The translations under genes and the position numbers were made by a program. The notes under the pieces are model-generated. The model was given only the letters and a program-made list of their open reading frames with translations. It was not told where the DNA came from and made no database searches. 64,000 bases of DNA from Lactobacillus laiwuensis. Lineage in GTDB: Bacteria > Bacillota > Bacilli > Lactobacillales > Lactobacillaceae. Below, in pieces: positions 19,650 to 29,135 of this stretch. The stretch spans positions 372,001 through 436,000 of the forward strand of contig NZ_BPPB01000001.1 of NCBI RefSeq assembly GCF_019972835.1. Reading direction: 5' to 3'. Each line of letters opens with the position of its first letter. Positions within the stretch are counted from its first letter, which is position 1.

Positions 19650-20529
19650 TTTGGGCATCTTCTGGATCTTTTAATAATGAGATGGAACCAGCATCTTTAT
19701 CCTCCATTATGTATTTAGCTTTAAGTAAATGTCCTAAAGCTCTCTTAAAGGCCGACTTGGAAATACCAAAATAATTTTTAATCTCCTGCGCGTCAGATTT
19801 ATCGTAAAAAGGTAAGGTCTTATCTTTTTTCCTGCGCAAACTCATTAAAATCATTTGTGCATCATCATCAATTTCCTCAAAAGCTCGTGGCAGAGTACTC
19901 AGATTTAAGCGACCATATTGGCTAATACCAACCACCCTACCTTTGAACTGCTCACCCAAACGCAAGGGACGTGCCATTTGTGATGGATGAACAAAACCTA
20001 AATAATACTCTTTGGTGATTATAAATGCACCTACTTCACGAGACGCATATACGGTTCCAAAAATATCTTTATTTTTCATATCGTCAGGAAAATGAGCTGC
20101 TAACTGTTCAAAAATATTTTCATCTGCCAGTTTTGCCCAAATACGATTTTTCTCATCTGTTTCAAGGTGAACCAAAAGCTGATCTTCTGGTTGAGGCCAG
20201 CGTTCTTTGTCGTAGGGTAAATCGTCCATTGAAATTACGACATCTTTATCTGGCAAGCCAATATCTACGAAAACACCCAAGTTATATTTTACCTCAGTGA
20301 CTTTACTCCAGCCATATTGATCTTGTTGAGCAAAAGGTAAGAATTGCGTCATTTCACGATTGTGCTGCTTATCATCGTATAAAAATCCCTTGATTTGATC
20401 TCCAAGCTGTGGCTTTTCTTCCTGTGTAATTTCTTTTCTTTTCAGTTCATATGTAATTCCGTCAATTTGAACAAAAAAAGAATCTTCGTTTTGGTCTATT
20501 ATTTTTCCAGTTGCAATTGTGCCAAGCAT
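19642..20529 (-). CDS. cvfB: CvfB-like S1 RNA-binding protein
   Basis: A 295-aa protein of the YitL/CvfB family: several S1-like beta-barrel domains (GTIATGKIIDQNEDSFFVQ; KYNLGVFVDIGLPDKDVVI) and a C-terminal winged helix (IKNYFGISKSAFKRALGHLLKAKYI). The family binds RNA and affects virulence gene expression in Staphylococcus aureus; here a general RNA role is likely. SD TAGGAGA. It lies between pyk and xerD. Confidence 0.9.
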   Translation of the reverse strand: MLGTIATGKIIDQNEDSFFVQIDGITYELKRKEITQEEKPQLGDQIKGFLYDDKQHNREMTQFLPFAQQDQYGWSKVTEVKYNLGVFVDIGLPDKDVVISMDDLPYDKERWPQPEDQLLVHLETDEKNRIWAKLADENIFEQLAAHFPDDMKNKDIFGTVYASREVGAFIITKEYYLGFVHPSQMARPLRLGEQFKGRVVGISQYGRLNLSTLPRAFEEIDDDAQMILMSLRRKKDKTLPFYDKSDAQEIKNYFGISKSAFKRALGHLLKAKYIMEDKDAGSISLLKDPEDAQND

Positions 20530-20643
20530 GATTTTTCTCCTACATCTAGAATGGGATCTGATAACAAGTATATCATTTTAAAGGAATAAATTGACATTAG
20601 TCAATCTAAATTTGCTACTGATTTTTCCTAAAATTTAAATCAT

Positions 20644-20677
20644 ACAAAAATAGCCAGTAACAAGCACTGGCTATTTT
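20644..20677 (-). terminator. Terminator after pyk
   Basis: Perfect 12-bp stem (AAAATAGCCAGT / ACTGGCTATTTT, 7-base loop) ending in TTTTTG on the minus strand. Confidence 0.9.
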
Positions 20678-20692
20678 AACTCGTAATTTTAA

Positions 20693-22462
20693 TTAAAGAT
20701 TTGAAACTTCTCCTTGATAAATAGCACCACGACGAGCATCAACAGTAATAGTAATACCACTGCCAATCTTTTCTGTTGCATCAGTAACTCCAACTACAAC
20801 CGGAATTCCTAATGATAAACCAACAACAGCTGCGTGTGAAGTCAAACCAGATGCTTCAACAACTAAACCTGAAGCCTTCTTAATTGCAGGCATGTAATCA
20901 GGATCAGTAGTTTTGGCGACCATGATATCTCCTTCTTTAACCTTGCTAATAGCTTCTTCAGCACTGTTAACAACAACTGTTTTACCAACAACAGAACCAT
21001 TACCAACGCCAAGTCCCTGAGCTAGCTTGCTGCCGATAATCTGTAGTTTCATCAAATTGGTTGTGCCTGAGTCGCCAACGGGTACACCAGCAACGATAAT
21101 GACAAGATCGCCATCTTTAACGTAGCCTTGTTCTTTGGCAACTTTAGCTGCTAGATCAAACATATCATCAGTAGAATTTGGTTTATCAGTCAGTAAAGGC
21201 TGAACACCCCAAGAAATACCAAGTGAGTGCTGGATCTTTTCATCAAAAGTTAAAGCCAAAATATTTGCGTTCGGACGGTACTTGGAAATCATTCTCGCAG
21301 TATAGCCAGAATTAGTAGCCGTAATAATAGTCTTAACGCCTAATTCTTGTGCTGTCCGCACAACAGATTCACCAATAGCTTCAGTAACGTTTGAACCTTT
21401 GTATTCTTCAAATCTTTGCAGAGCTAGAGTATTACGCTTAAGAAGTTCTTGTTCAGTTCTTTCATCAATTTCAGCCATAGCAGAAACAGCTTTAACTGGG
21501 TACAAACCGTTTGCGGATTCACCAGAAAGCATAGTGGCATCAGTACCATCAAGAACTGCATTGGCAACATCAGAAACTTCAGCACGAGTTGGACGAGGAT
21601 TTTCTTGCATTGAGTCAAGCATTTGAGTAGCAGTAATTACTGGCTTACCAAGTGCGTTTGCCCTCTTGATTAAATCTTTTTGAACAAATGGCACATCAAT
21701 AAATGGAATTTCAACACCCATGTCACCACGAGCAACCATCAAGCCATCTGAAACCTGTAAAATTTCATCTGCATTATCAATACCTTCTTGTGATTCAATC
21801 TTAGGATAAATTTTAACATAATCACAGCCAGCATCTTCACAAAGCTTACGGATATCAAGAATATCTTGTGCCTTACGCGCAAACGAGGCAAAGATAAAGT
21901 TAATACCATGGGCTAAACCAAATTTGATGTCATCAGTATCTTTTTCAGTAATTCCTGGGAGGCGAATTTCGACGCCAGGTGCATTAACACCCTTCTTAGA
22001 ACCGATAACACCCGTATTTTGAGCTTCACAAACTAATTCTTTCTTTTCTTCGTCTTTTTCTTTAATTAATAAGTCAACTAAACCATCATCAATTAAAACG
22101 TGACCACCAACGTGAGTATCACCATAAAGACCTTCATAAGTAACATGAATCATGTCCTTGTTACCAGGCTTAGAATCATCCATCGATACTCGAATTTGAT
22201 CTCCTGTATTAATGGTAAACTTGCCACCTTCTTGATCAGTGGTTCTAATCTCAGCACCTTTGGTATCCAATGCTATACCAAGTACTAAACCAGTTTCTTT
22301 TTCAACTTGGCGAACCATTTTCATCCGTGATAGATGTTCAGCGTGGTCACCATGTGAAAAGTTGAAACGAAATACATTTACGCCTGACTTAGCCAAAGCT
22401 GTAATAGTTTCAATATCATTTGAAGCTGGCCCTAAGGTACTAACAATTTTAGTTTTCTTCAT
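20693..22462 (-). CDS. pyk: Pyruvate kinase
   Basis: Makes pyruvate and ATP from phosphoenolpyruvate, the last step of glycolysis. MKKTKIVSTLGPASND, MVARGDMGVEIP and KPVITATQMLDSM are diagnostic. At 589 aa it carries the extra C-terminal PEP-utilising mobile domain (GLTSHAAVVGLSLGIPVVVG) typical of Bacilli. Cotranscribed with pfkA, 29 bases upstream. SD GAGGAGA. Confidence 0.98.
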   Translation of the reverse strand: MKKTKIVSTLGPASNDIETITALAKSGVNVFRFNFSHGDHAEHLSRMKMVRQVEKETGLVLGIALDTKGAEIRTTDQEGGKFTINTGDQIRVSMDDSKPGNKDMIHVTYEGLYGDTHVGGHVLIDDGLVDLLIKEKDEEKKELVCEAQNTGVIGSKKGVNAPGVEIRLPGITEKDTDDIKFGLAHGINFIFASFARKAQDILDIRKLCEDAGCDYVKIYPKIESQEGIDNADEILQVSDGLMVARGDMGVEIPFIDVPFVQKDLIKRANALGKPVITATQMLDSMQENPRPTRAEVSDVANAVLDGTDATMLSGESANGLYPVKAVSAMAEIDERTEQELLKRNTLALQRFEEYKGSNVTEAIGESVVRTAQELGVKTIITATNSGYTARMISKYRPNANILALTFDEKIQHSLGISWGVQPLLTDKPNSTDDMFDLAAKVAKEQGYVKDGDLVIIVAGVPVGDSGTTNLMKLQIIGSKLAQGLGVGNGSVVGKTVVVNSAEEAISKVKEGDIMVAKTTDPDYMPAIKKASGLVVEASGLTSHAAVVGLSLGIPVVVGVTDATEKIGSGITITVDARRGAIYQGEVSNL

Positions 22463-22491
22463 TATGTAAAATTCTCCTCAAAATCGACTAA

Positions 22492-23451
22492 TTATTTAGT
22501 CATTTCTTCATTTATATCAATTAACGATTCTTCACTGGCATGTTTTTCATCAAAAAGATCAAGAATATCATGGGTTTCCAATTTTCCATTCTCCATGCCG
22601 ACAGCTAAACCGCCTTTACCATCAAGAAGTAACTTGACCGCATAATTTCCCATCTTTGTAGCATTAATCCTATCGGTAACCGTTGGCGCACCACCACGCT
22701 GCATATGACCAATAACATTTGCCCTGCAATCGAATTCACCGTATTTTAAAAGTTCAGCTCTAAAATCAGCAGCATCCATGACACCTTCGGCTAATATGAT
22801 AATGCCATTATCTTTGCCATCCTTAAAACCGCGCTTTAATCTTTCAGCAATTGCTTTAATGTCATAACTTCTTTCTGGAACAACAATCGCATCTGCACCA
22901 CTTGCCAAACCTACACGCATAGCTATGTCACCACAATTGCGTCCCATCACATTAACGACAAAAACACGATGATGACTGCTGGCAGTATCACGAATTCTAT
23001 CGATAGCTTGCATAGCTGTATTGCAGGCAGTATCAAGTCCAATAGTATACTCAGTGTAGGGAATATCATTATCGATGGTTCCTGGCAAACCAATTGAGTT
23101 AATCCCCAAACGAGTTAATGCCAGTGCACCATGATAAGAACCATCACCACCGATAACAATTACAGTATCAATGTCATGCTTTTTTAACTGTTCCACCCCT
23201 TTTTCTTGCACTTCTTTTTGTGCAAACTCAGGGTAGCGAGCACTATATAGAAAAGTACCGCCCACATTGATCATATGATCAACGTTTTCGGCAGTCAAGG
23301 TAACAAAGTCACCCGCTACCAGGCCAGCATAACCATAACGAATACCAACAACACCAAGTCCGTGATGAATAGCAGTTTTGGTAACAGCCCTAACAGCTGC
23401 ATTCATGCCAGGAGCATCGCCACCGCTCGTTAAAATTCCAATTCGCTTCAT
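22492..23451 (-). CDS. pfkA: 6-phosphofructokinase
   Basis: ATP-dependent phosphofructokinase, 319 aa. GGDAPGMNAAVRAV (ATP site), GGDGSYHGA, PGTIDNDIPYTEYTIG (catalytic Asp in TIDND) and MGRNCGDIA are intact. Its presence indicates a glycolytic, homofermentative metabolism, since obligate heterofermenters lack it. First gene of pfkA-pyk, with SD GAGGTGA and a perfect cre site upstream. Confidence 0.98.
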   Translation of the reverse strand: MKRIGILTSGGDAPGMNAAVRAVTKTAIHHGLGVVGIRYGYAGLVAGDFVTLTAENVDHMINVGGTFLYSARYPEFAQKEVQEKGVEQLKKHDIDTVIVIGGDGSYHGALALTRLGINSIGLPGTIDNDIPYTEYTIGLDTACNTAMQAIDRIRDTASSHHRVFVVNVMGRNCGDIAMRVGLASGADAIVVPERSYDIKAIAERLKRGFKDGKDNGIIILAEGVMDAADFRAELLKYGEFDCRANVIGHMQRGGAPTVTDRINATKMGNYAVKLLLDGKGGLAVGMENGKLETHDILDLFDEKHASEESLIDINEEMTK

Positions 23452-23569
23452 GAATTCACCTCATCAAGATTTATTGTGTAATTTCTCACATCCACTAAAT
23501 TTTAACATTCTTTCATGAAAAAATCTCACAAAAAATGATTAAAATTCTTGATTTGACGGTCTTTTTCAA

Positions 23570-23583
23570 TGTTAGCGTTAACA
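23570..23583. promoter_or_regulatory. Catabolite-responsive element (cre) upstream of pfkA-pyk
   Basis: TGTTAGCGTTAACA fits the cre consensus (TGWNANCGNTNWCA) at every position and is palindromic. It lies about 120 bases upstream of the pfkA start, before the likely -10 (TAAAAT near 23505), a placement usual for activation by CcpA. Confidence 0.75.
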
Positions 23584-23613
23584 TCAACTATTTGTTTACG
23601 CTTACTCAAAAAA

Positions 23614-26600
23614 TTACTCTTTTAAATTTACAACTTTTAAATTAGTTAGAATATATTGTTTTTTACTAGAGTCGAAACGATCATTTTGAACTTTAATGCC
23701 TAATAAATAAATATTACCCTCCTTTAAATTCGATTGAATTTTATCATAAACATTAGGGAAAATTACAATATCCTGCTTACTGTTTGTGTCAGCAAAACTG
23801 CCAAAAGCCATTGTTTGACCCTTTTTGGTCCTCACTAGTTTTAATGACATTAGTTTGCCAACAGCTATTCCCCCATCATGTATTTCAAATTCATTTAGCG
23901 GCTTGGCATTAAACTTTTGGGCATATTTTTGTACAGTAATTAATGGGGACGTTAAAGTAGAGAAACCTAAAGTTTTCTCCTCCATTAGAGCCATTTCTTG
24001 TTTGCTAGGTTCTTCAGCGGGCTTAATGGGAACGCCACCTAACCCTTCTGATAAAGCAAGATTTTCTCCAGTTAATTTAACGTTTTCAATTATTTCAGAG
24101 CAATTTTGTAATAGCTCGTTACGATTTTTGTTAAGTCGGTCAAAGCAACCCGATTTGATCAAAGATTCGACTACATTCGTAATGCTGTTGGCTTTAATAA
24201 ATTTGGGATCAATCTGACGTAAAAAATTGCTAAGAGAATCAAAGTGTTGGGCTTGTCGCTTGGCAACTATTTCTTTAAGAAAATCCATTCTAATTCCTTT
24301 AATTGCACGCAAACCCACTAAAATATGTCCATCAATTACCTGATAAGCTAAATCACTTTTGTTAATATCAGGTGGCAAAATTTTAACGCCATCTTCTTGT
24401 GCGCGCATTATATATTCATTAGCTTTATTTTGATTGCCAATATTCGAGTTAAGCATAGAAGCATAAAATTCAGCAGGATAATGAACCTGTAAGTATGCTA
24501 GCCAAAATGCGATCATTGTATAAGCAACAGCATGTGAACGGTTGAAACCATAATTAGCAAATTGTTCAATGTAGTCGTACACACGGGTTGCAACCTGAAC
24601 AGTCCGCCCGTTTTTTACTGCTCCAGTAATAAACTTAGATTTTTCCTGTTCAATAACCTTTTGATCTTTTTTTGACATTGCTCTGCGTAAAATATCGGCT
24701 TCTCCTAAAGAAAAGCCAGCCATAACACGAGCAGTCTGCATCACTTGTTCCTGATAAACCAAAATACCGTATGTCGAAGCCAAAATCGGTTTTAAGCTGG
24801 GATCAGGGTATGTGACTTTCTGAGTGCCTTTTTTACGCGCAATAAAATTCTTGATATTCTGCATTGGACCCGGACGATAAAGCGCGTTAACCGCTACTAA
24901 ATCTTCAAAATTGTCTGGATGCAATTCTCGCAGAACATTGCGTATTCCGCCTGATTCAAATTGAAAGACGAGTTCTGTTTCACCCTTTTGAAAAATACTT
25001 AAAGTAGCTGGATCATCTAGAGGGATCTGATTAACATCGATCTTTTTTCCTTGCTCGCGGATCATTTTCTCCGTATCGCCAAGAATAGTTAAATTTCTTA
25101 AACCTAAAAAATCTATCTTTAACAATCCCAATGATTCGACATATTTTTTGGTTTGCTGAGTTATCGGTATTCCCAATTGCCCAGACTGCAAGCCGGCAAT
25201 GGCGGCAATAGAATTATCGCTAAGGACTAAACCGGCAGCATGAATTGAATAGTGGCGTGGCAAGCCTTCCAAGCCACTTGCTGTTGCATAAAGCAACTTG
25301 TTGATGTCATTTGCGTTCACCAGCATTTGCATTTTTTTGGAGTCTTTATAAGCCTGAGCCAGACTTATTTTGCCTTTTGCGAAAGGTACGCTTTTAGACC
25401 ACTCACTTAATTGCATTTCTTGAAGACCAAATACTCTGCCAGTATCTCGCAAAACCTGCTTAGCTGCCAAAGTCCCAAACGTGAGAATCTGAGCAGCATG
25501 ATCCATGCCGTATTTATTAAACATATATTTTATGACATCATCACGACGATTATCTGGTATATCCAAATCAATATCTGGCATTTCATGTCTGGCAGGATTT
25601 AAAAAACGCTCAAAAAGCAAGTTATATTTAATTGGATCAACCTCTGTAATATTTAAAGAATACGAAACTAACGAGCCACAAGCTGATCCTCTGCCTGGAC
25701 CCATCGTAATCCCTACTCGATGACAGTAATTTACAACATCCCAAACAATCAAAAAGTAATCGTTAAAGCCCATTTGATCTATTACTTGTAATTCATAATT
25801 TAGCTGTTTTTGATAATTAGCAGGAACTTTTCGTTGACCAAAGCGACTTTGTAAACCTTTTTGAGCCAAAAATTGCAGAAAATCCTTGGAAGTTGAATAT
25901 TGGTCCTGCTTAAATTTAGGCAAAACTGGGGTTTGAAATATAATTTTAGCATTGCAGACAGAGGCGATTTTTTCTGTGTTTTCTAAAGCTTCATCTAAAC
26001 CTAATTTATGATAGCGTTCGCTCAATTCCTCAATAGCAGGCAAATAATGTGAGCCAGATTGTTTAGCCAAATCTGTAATATCTTGTAAAACTTCGCCTTT
26101 TTTAATAGCTTGTAAAGTTTTACGTAAAAATTGATCACGAGGTTTTAAATAACAGGTGTCCTCAACGCTAACTAGTGGTAAATCAAACTGTTTTGATAGC
26201 GCTCTGACATATTGAATATAATTTTCCTGCTTTTCACTGCCATAGACTCCGATGTATAAGGAACTAGATTTAGGAATTAAGCTAACTAACTGACGCAAAA
26301 AATCTGTTCCTAAAGATTCATTTTGCATTTGCAAGTTTAATAATTCACTATGCAAATTTGCCGGTATGATAAATATCAAATCATTTAAATCTTTGGTCAA
26401 ATCTGCAATAGTTAAAATTTTTTGTTTATTGCCGTTGTCTGTCAAAAGGTTAATTCTACTTGATAAACGCAAGATATTTCGATAACCCTCATCAGTCTTT
26501 GCTAAAGCGATAAGATCATATTGGTGAGCACTGTCAATTAATCCACTTAGCCTTAATTGCATCCCTAAAAGTGGTTTAATACCAACTTTTTGAGCAACTT

Positions 26601-26754
26601 CAAAAAAATTAACTAAGCCATAGGTTACGTTAATATCAGTTAAACCTACAGCTCCATAACCCAATTCCTTTGCAGTAGTCAGTAAATCTTTAATTTTTAC
26701 TGGACTGTCTAAAAGAGTAAACGAGCTAAGGTTTTGCAATGCAGCGTATTTCAT
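23614..26754 (-). CDS. dnaE: DNA polymerase III alpha subunit DnaE
   Basis: The DnaE-type replicase (with PolC elsewhere) of low-GC Gram-positives, about 1046 aa. N-terminal PHP domain, polymerase core with catalytic aspartates in MPDIDLDIPDNRRDDV, GPGRGSACGSLVSYSL, and a C-terminal OB fold (AFGSFADTNSKQDIVIFP). The frame opens at 26772, but SD GGAAGGTGA lies after that codon and the ATG at 26754 fits it. An extended -10 TATACT (26785-26780) upstream agrees. Confidence 0.97.
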   Translation of the reverse strand: MKYAALQNLSSFTLLDSPVKIKDLLTTAKELGYGAVGLTDINVTYGLVNFFEVAQKVGIKPLLGMQLRLSGLIDSAHQYDLIALAKTDEGYRNILRLSSRINLLTDNGNKQKILTIADLTKDLNDLIFIIPANLHSELLNLQMQNESLGTDFLRQLVSLIPKSSSLYIGVYGSEKQENYIQYVRALSKQFDLPLVSVEDTCYLKPRDQFLRKTLQAIKKGEVLQDITDLAKQSGSHYLPAIEELSERYHKLGLDEALENTEKIASVCNAKIIFQTPVLPKFKQDQYSTSKDFLQFLAQKGLQSRFGQRKVPANYQKQLNYELQVIDQMGFNDYFLIVWDVVNYCHRVGITMGPGRGSACGSLVSYSLNITEVDPIKYNLLFERFLNPARHEMPDIDLDIPDNRRDDVIKYMFNKYGMDHAAQILTFGTLAAKQVLRDTGRVFGLQEMQLSEWSKSVPFAKGKISLAQAYKDSKKMQMLVNANDINKLLYATASGLEGLPRHYSIHAAGLVLSDNSIAAIAGLQSGQLGIPITQQTKKYVESLGLLKIDFLGLRNLTILGDTEKMIREQGKKIDVNQIPLDDPATLSIFQKGETELVFQFESGGIRNVLRELHPDNFEDLVAVNALYRPGPMQNIKNFIARKKGTQKVTYPDPSLKPILASTYGILVYQEQVMQTARVMAGFSLGEADILRRAMSKKDQKVIEQEKSKFITGAVKNGRTVQVATRVYDYIEQFANYGFNRSHAVAYTMIAFWLAYLQVHYPAEFYASMLNSNIGNQNKANEYIMRAQEDGVKILPPDINKSDLAYQVIDGHILVGLRAIKGIRMDFLKEIVAKRQAQHFDSLSNFLRQIDPKFIKANSITNVVESLIKSGCFDRLNKNRNELLQNCSEIIENVKLTGENLALSEGLGGVPIKPAEEPSKQEMALMEEKTLGFSTLTSPLITVQKYAQKFNAKPLNEFEIHDGGIAVGKLMSLKLVRTKKGQTMAFGSFADTNSKQDIVIFPNVYDKIQSNLKEGNIYLLGIKVQNDRFDSSKKQYILTNLKVVNLKE

Positions 26755-26784
26755 ATTCGAGTCACCTTCCATATAAATTAGTAT

Positions 26785-26803
26785 ACCAAAAAGCTATCTT
26801 TTG
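26785..26803. repeat. Inverted repeat between dnaE and DUF2929 promoters
   Basis: CCAAAA-7-TTTTGG dyad overlapping the -35 regions of the two divergent promoters. Could be an operator or chance; no known site is recognised. Confidence 0.3.
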
Positions 26804-26805
26804 GA

Positions 26806-26834
26806 TTGAAAACCTGCATATTATTTGTTAAAAT
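26806..26834 (+). promoter_or_regulatory. Promoter of the DUF2929 gene
   Basis: TTGAAA (26806-26811), 17-base spacer, TAAAAT (26829-26834) preceded by TGT, giving an extended -10. Confidence 0.7.
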
Positions 26835-26860
26835 TCTAGGGTATGAAAGAAGGAAACGCT

Positions 26861-27067
26861 ATGGGTCGTTATATCGTAACTATTTGCTGGAGCGTAGTTT
26901 ACATGTTAATTGTAGGTTTTATTGCTGCTCCTTTAACCCAACATGTTTTTAATCTAAGTGAAGCTGCTATTGTCGGTTTGATTTTTGGCTTGTTATTTGC
27001 AGCCATTATTCCCACAATTACAGCACATTCTCATAAAGACAAAAGTAAGTATTCTAAACTTAAATAA
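26861..27067 (+). CDS. DUF2929 (YjzD-like) small membrane protein
   Basis: A 68-aa protein with two predicted transmembrane helices (IVTICWSVVYMLIVGFIAA and AIVGLIFGLLFAAII) and a basic tail. It matches the DUF2929/YjzD family, which has no known function. The frame opens at 26843, but SD GAAGGAAA lies between that codon and the ATG at 26861, which is taken as the start. A single gene, divergent from dnaE. Confidence 0.82.
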   Translation: MGRYIVTICWSVVYMLIVGFIAAPLTQHVFNLSEAAIVGLIFGLLFAAIIPTITAHSHKDKSKYSKLK

Positions 27068-27070
27068 CTA

Positions 27071-27202
27071 AGAGTCTGGAAAAAAACTCTAACCTAACTA
27101 AAAAGGCTGACAAATCACGTCAATAAAACGTTGATTTGCCGGTCTTTTTATATTGTAAAATTTTTTGATTTAACTTCAAAGAGCGCTTTTTTCCCAGACA
27201 CT
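27071..27202. repeat. Intergenic inverted-repeat element with internal terminator-like hairpin
   Basis: The ends, AGAGTCTGGAAAAAA at 27071 and its near-inverse TTTTTTCCCAGACACT ending at 27202, enclose an 18-bp imperfect hairpin (27100-27117 with 27132-27149) whose arms end in A5/T5. It sits between convergent genes and can terminate both ways. AGTCTGGG/CCCAGACT ends resemble small repeats seen between genes in other lactobacilli. Confidence 0.55.
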
Positions 27203-27207
27203 TTTAT

Positions 27208-28755
27208 TTATTTAAAACGATAATTGTGTGATAAATTAACCTTTGGATGACCCTTAGTCAGAAATTCTTTGAACATTTCCACATAGTCTTTATCCAGAAT
27301 TTTTTCAATCTTATTAATGTTGTAAACTGGGTAAAAGCCACCGCCCATAGCACGATAATTATTAACGGCTAAGTGATAATTATTTTGCTCTGAAATTGGC
27401 TGTCCGTTTAATTCAAGCTTAATTAAACGATTGCCAATAGGTCTTGCAATACTGGCTTCATAATTAAGCGGGTAAAAAACATCAAAGTTAAAAAGCTGAT
27501 TGCGATACTGAGGGGCAAACGTAATTTTGCCCCTGTTATCTTTAATTAAAAATTTCAGTGAATATTCGACGATATCGCGTAATTCCTTACCAGTTACTTT
27601 AACTATACATAACTGATTTGCAAAAGGATAATTCAGCAAAATATCACGCATTGAAACTTTTTTATTAAACCCTTGAGCTGTTTCACTCATCAATGCTGTT
27701 GCTGAGATATCAGCTTTTGTAAAATACAATTGCATGTCTTGCAATAAATTAATAAACGGTGAACCCTTAATCCTAGCTTCATCAGCATTTAAAATAAGAG
27801 CAGGTTCATCTAAATAAGCAATTGGCTGGTCAAGCCATTTTTGTGCCTGCTGCTCCAACGATAAACTGGAAACATTAATTTTGCGATCGGGTTCATAGTC
27901 TTGAGCATCGATCAATTCAGTAGACATTGACTTTATTTTCTTGCTTTGCTTATCAATATCCAACACTATCTTACCAATCGCTTCTCCGCGATAACCTGGT
28001 TGTACAATGGCAGTTTTATGGTCTACGATATTTAGCCTGCGGTGCTGATGCCCTGTCAGCATTACATCAATATCAGGAATTTCCTGTAAAATACGATATC
28101 CTTCATTTTCTCCTGTTTGTGGCTCTTTACGTACTCCATTATGAATATCAGCTTCAAAACCGCCATGATAAAGCACGGCTAAGACATCGACTTTAGGCCT
28201 TAAAAAAGTTGTTATCTGCTTAACCCGCTCAAAAGCAGACTTAAACTTTAATCCTGCAACATGATCTGCCGGTTCCCATAAAGGCACTCGTTGTGTAGTA
28301 ATACCAATAATTCCCACCTTTATGCCGTTTTTATTGATAATGATATAGTCTTGTCCAAAAGCTGGCAGATTATTTTTCTTAGCCAATACATTACTATTTA
28401 AAAAAGGGGCTTTACTATAAGCTAAATATTTTTTCAAATAGCTTAATCCAAAATTAAAATCGTGATTGCCTAAACATCTTGCATCATAATTAATCAGGTT
28501 ATAGCAGTCTGCAAATGCTTTTAAATTGGCATCATTATTGGACTCATGTACATAAGCTGCTAAAGGTGAACCTTGAAGACAATCACCAGAATCGGTCACA
28601 ATCACATTTTCAGCACCATATTTATTTCGCTGCTGCTTTATTATGCTGCTCAGTCTGGCTAGTCCCAAAGGAGCAGAATAAGCATTTTGCTCTTGATAGT
28701 CAGTAGACATAATATAGCCATGAATATCACTTGAATGTAAGAAGACGAGTTTCAT
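27208..28755 (-). CDS. 5'-nucleotidase / metallophosphatase family protein
   Basis: A 515-aa protein with an N-terminal calcineurin-like phosphoesterase domain (FLHSSDIHGY, VTDSGDCLQGSPLAAY, LGNHDFNFG, LTGHQHRR metal-site motifs) and a C-terminal 5'-nucleotidase domain (NNYRAMGGGFY). Related to YunD/UshA. No signal peptide is visible, so it is probably cytoplasmic. The exact nucleotide or sugar substrate is unknown. The frame extends upstream, but SD AAAGGTGA fixes ATG 28755. Confidence 0.9.
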   Translation of the reverse strand: MKLVFLHSSDIHGYIMSTDYQEQNAYSAPLGLARLSSIIKQQRNKYGAENVIVTDSGDCLQGSPLAAYVHESNNDANLKAFADCYNLINYDARCLGNHDFNFGLSYLKKYLAYSKAPFLNSNVLAKKNNLPAFGQDYIIINKNGIKVGIIGITTQRVPLWEPADHVAGLKFKSAFERVKQITTFLRPKVDVLAVLYHGGFEADIHNGVRKEPQTGENEGYRILQEIPDIDVMLTGHQHRRLNIVDHKTAIVQPGYRGEAIGKIVLDIDKQSKKIKSMSTELIDAQDYEPDRKINVSSLSLEQQAQKWLDQPIAYLDEPALILNADEARIKGSPFINLLQDMQLYFTKADISATALMSETAQGFNKKVSMRDILLNYPFANQLCIVKVTGKELRDIVEYSLKFLIKDNRGKITFAPQYRNQLFNFDVFYPLNYEASIARPIGNRLIKLELNGQPISEQNNYHLAVNNYRAMGGGFYPVYNINKIEKILDKDYVEMFKEFLTKGHPKVNLSHNYRFK

Positions 28756-28803
28756 TTCACCTTTTCCTCTTCCTAGATAAAGAATTGCCAAATTTTTTAG
28801 AAT

Positions 28804-28832
28804 AAAAAAGACACCCGCTTTTGGTGTCTTTT
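28804..28832 (-). terminator. Terminator after rpmF
   Basis: Minus-strand 10-bp stem AAAAGACACC / GGTGTCTTTT followed by TTTTTT. It separates rpmF from the metallophosphatase gene. Confidence 0.9.
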
Positions 28833-28834
28833 AA

Positions 28835-29026
28835 TTATTGATTGTCGTTTGAGTTAGTTTGACTAACAACTTGACGACCCTTGTAATATCCTTTAGGTGA
28901 AACGCGGTGGCTTAAGCGATATTCACCAGTGGTTGCATCATAGTGCATTGCTGGTACAGTTAACTTAATATGACCACGACGTGAACGTTTCTTTTGCTTA
29001 GAAGTATGTCTTTTAGGAACTGCCAT
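28835..29026 (-). CDS. rpmF: 50S ribosomal protein L32
   Basis: A 63-aa protein, [19 protein letters not shown] is the conserved L32 start. The zinc-binding cysteines of C+ paralogues are absent (no Cys at all), so this is the zinc-independent form. Strong SD AAAGGAGA. The usual upstream neighbour yceD (DUF177) is not present here; a LapA-like gene is upstream instead. Confidence 0.97.
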   Translation of the reverse strand: MAVPKRHTSKQKKRSRRGHIKLTVPAMHYDATTGEYRLSHRVSPKGYYKGRQVVSQTNSNDNQ

Positions 29027-29135
29027 TTAACTGATCTCCTTTTTTGTAAAATTACGATTTTAGGTTACTTAAAAGTACCCAAAATACTTCACGTTTGTTA
29101 ATGATACTATTGTATCCCAAATAAATCAAGCTATA

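Noticed and set aside
23825-24217. Open frame of 130 codons on the plus strand inside dnaE
   Set aside because: Antisense to a strongly supported gene, no SD, composition typical of a complementary shadow.
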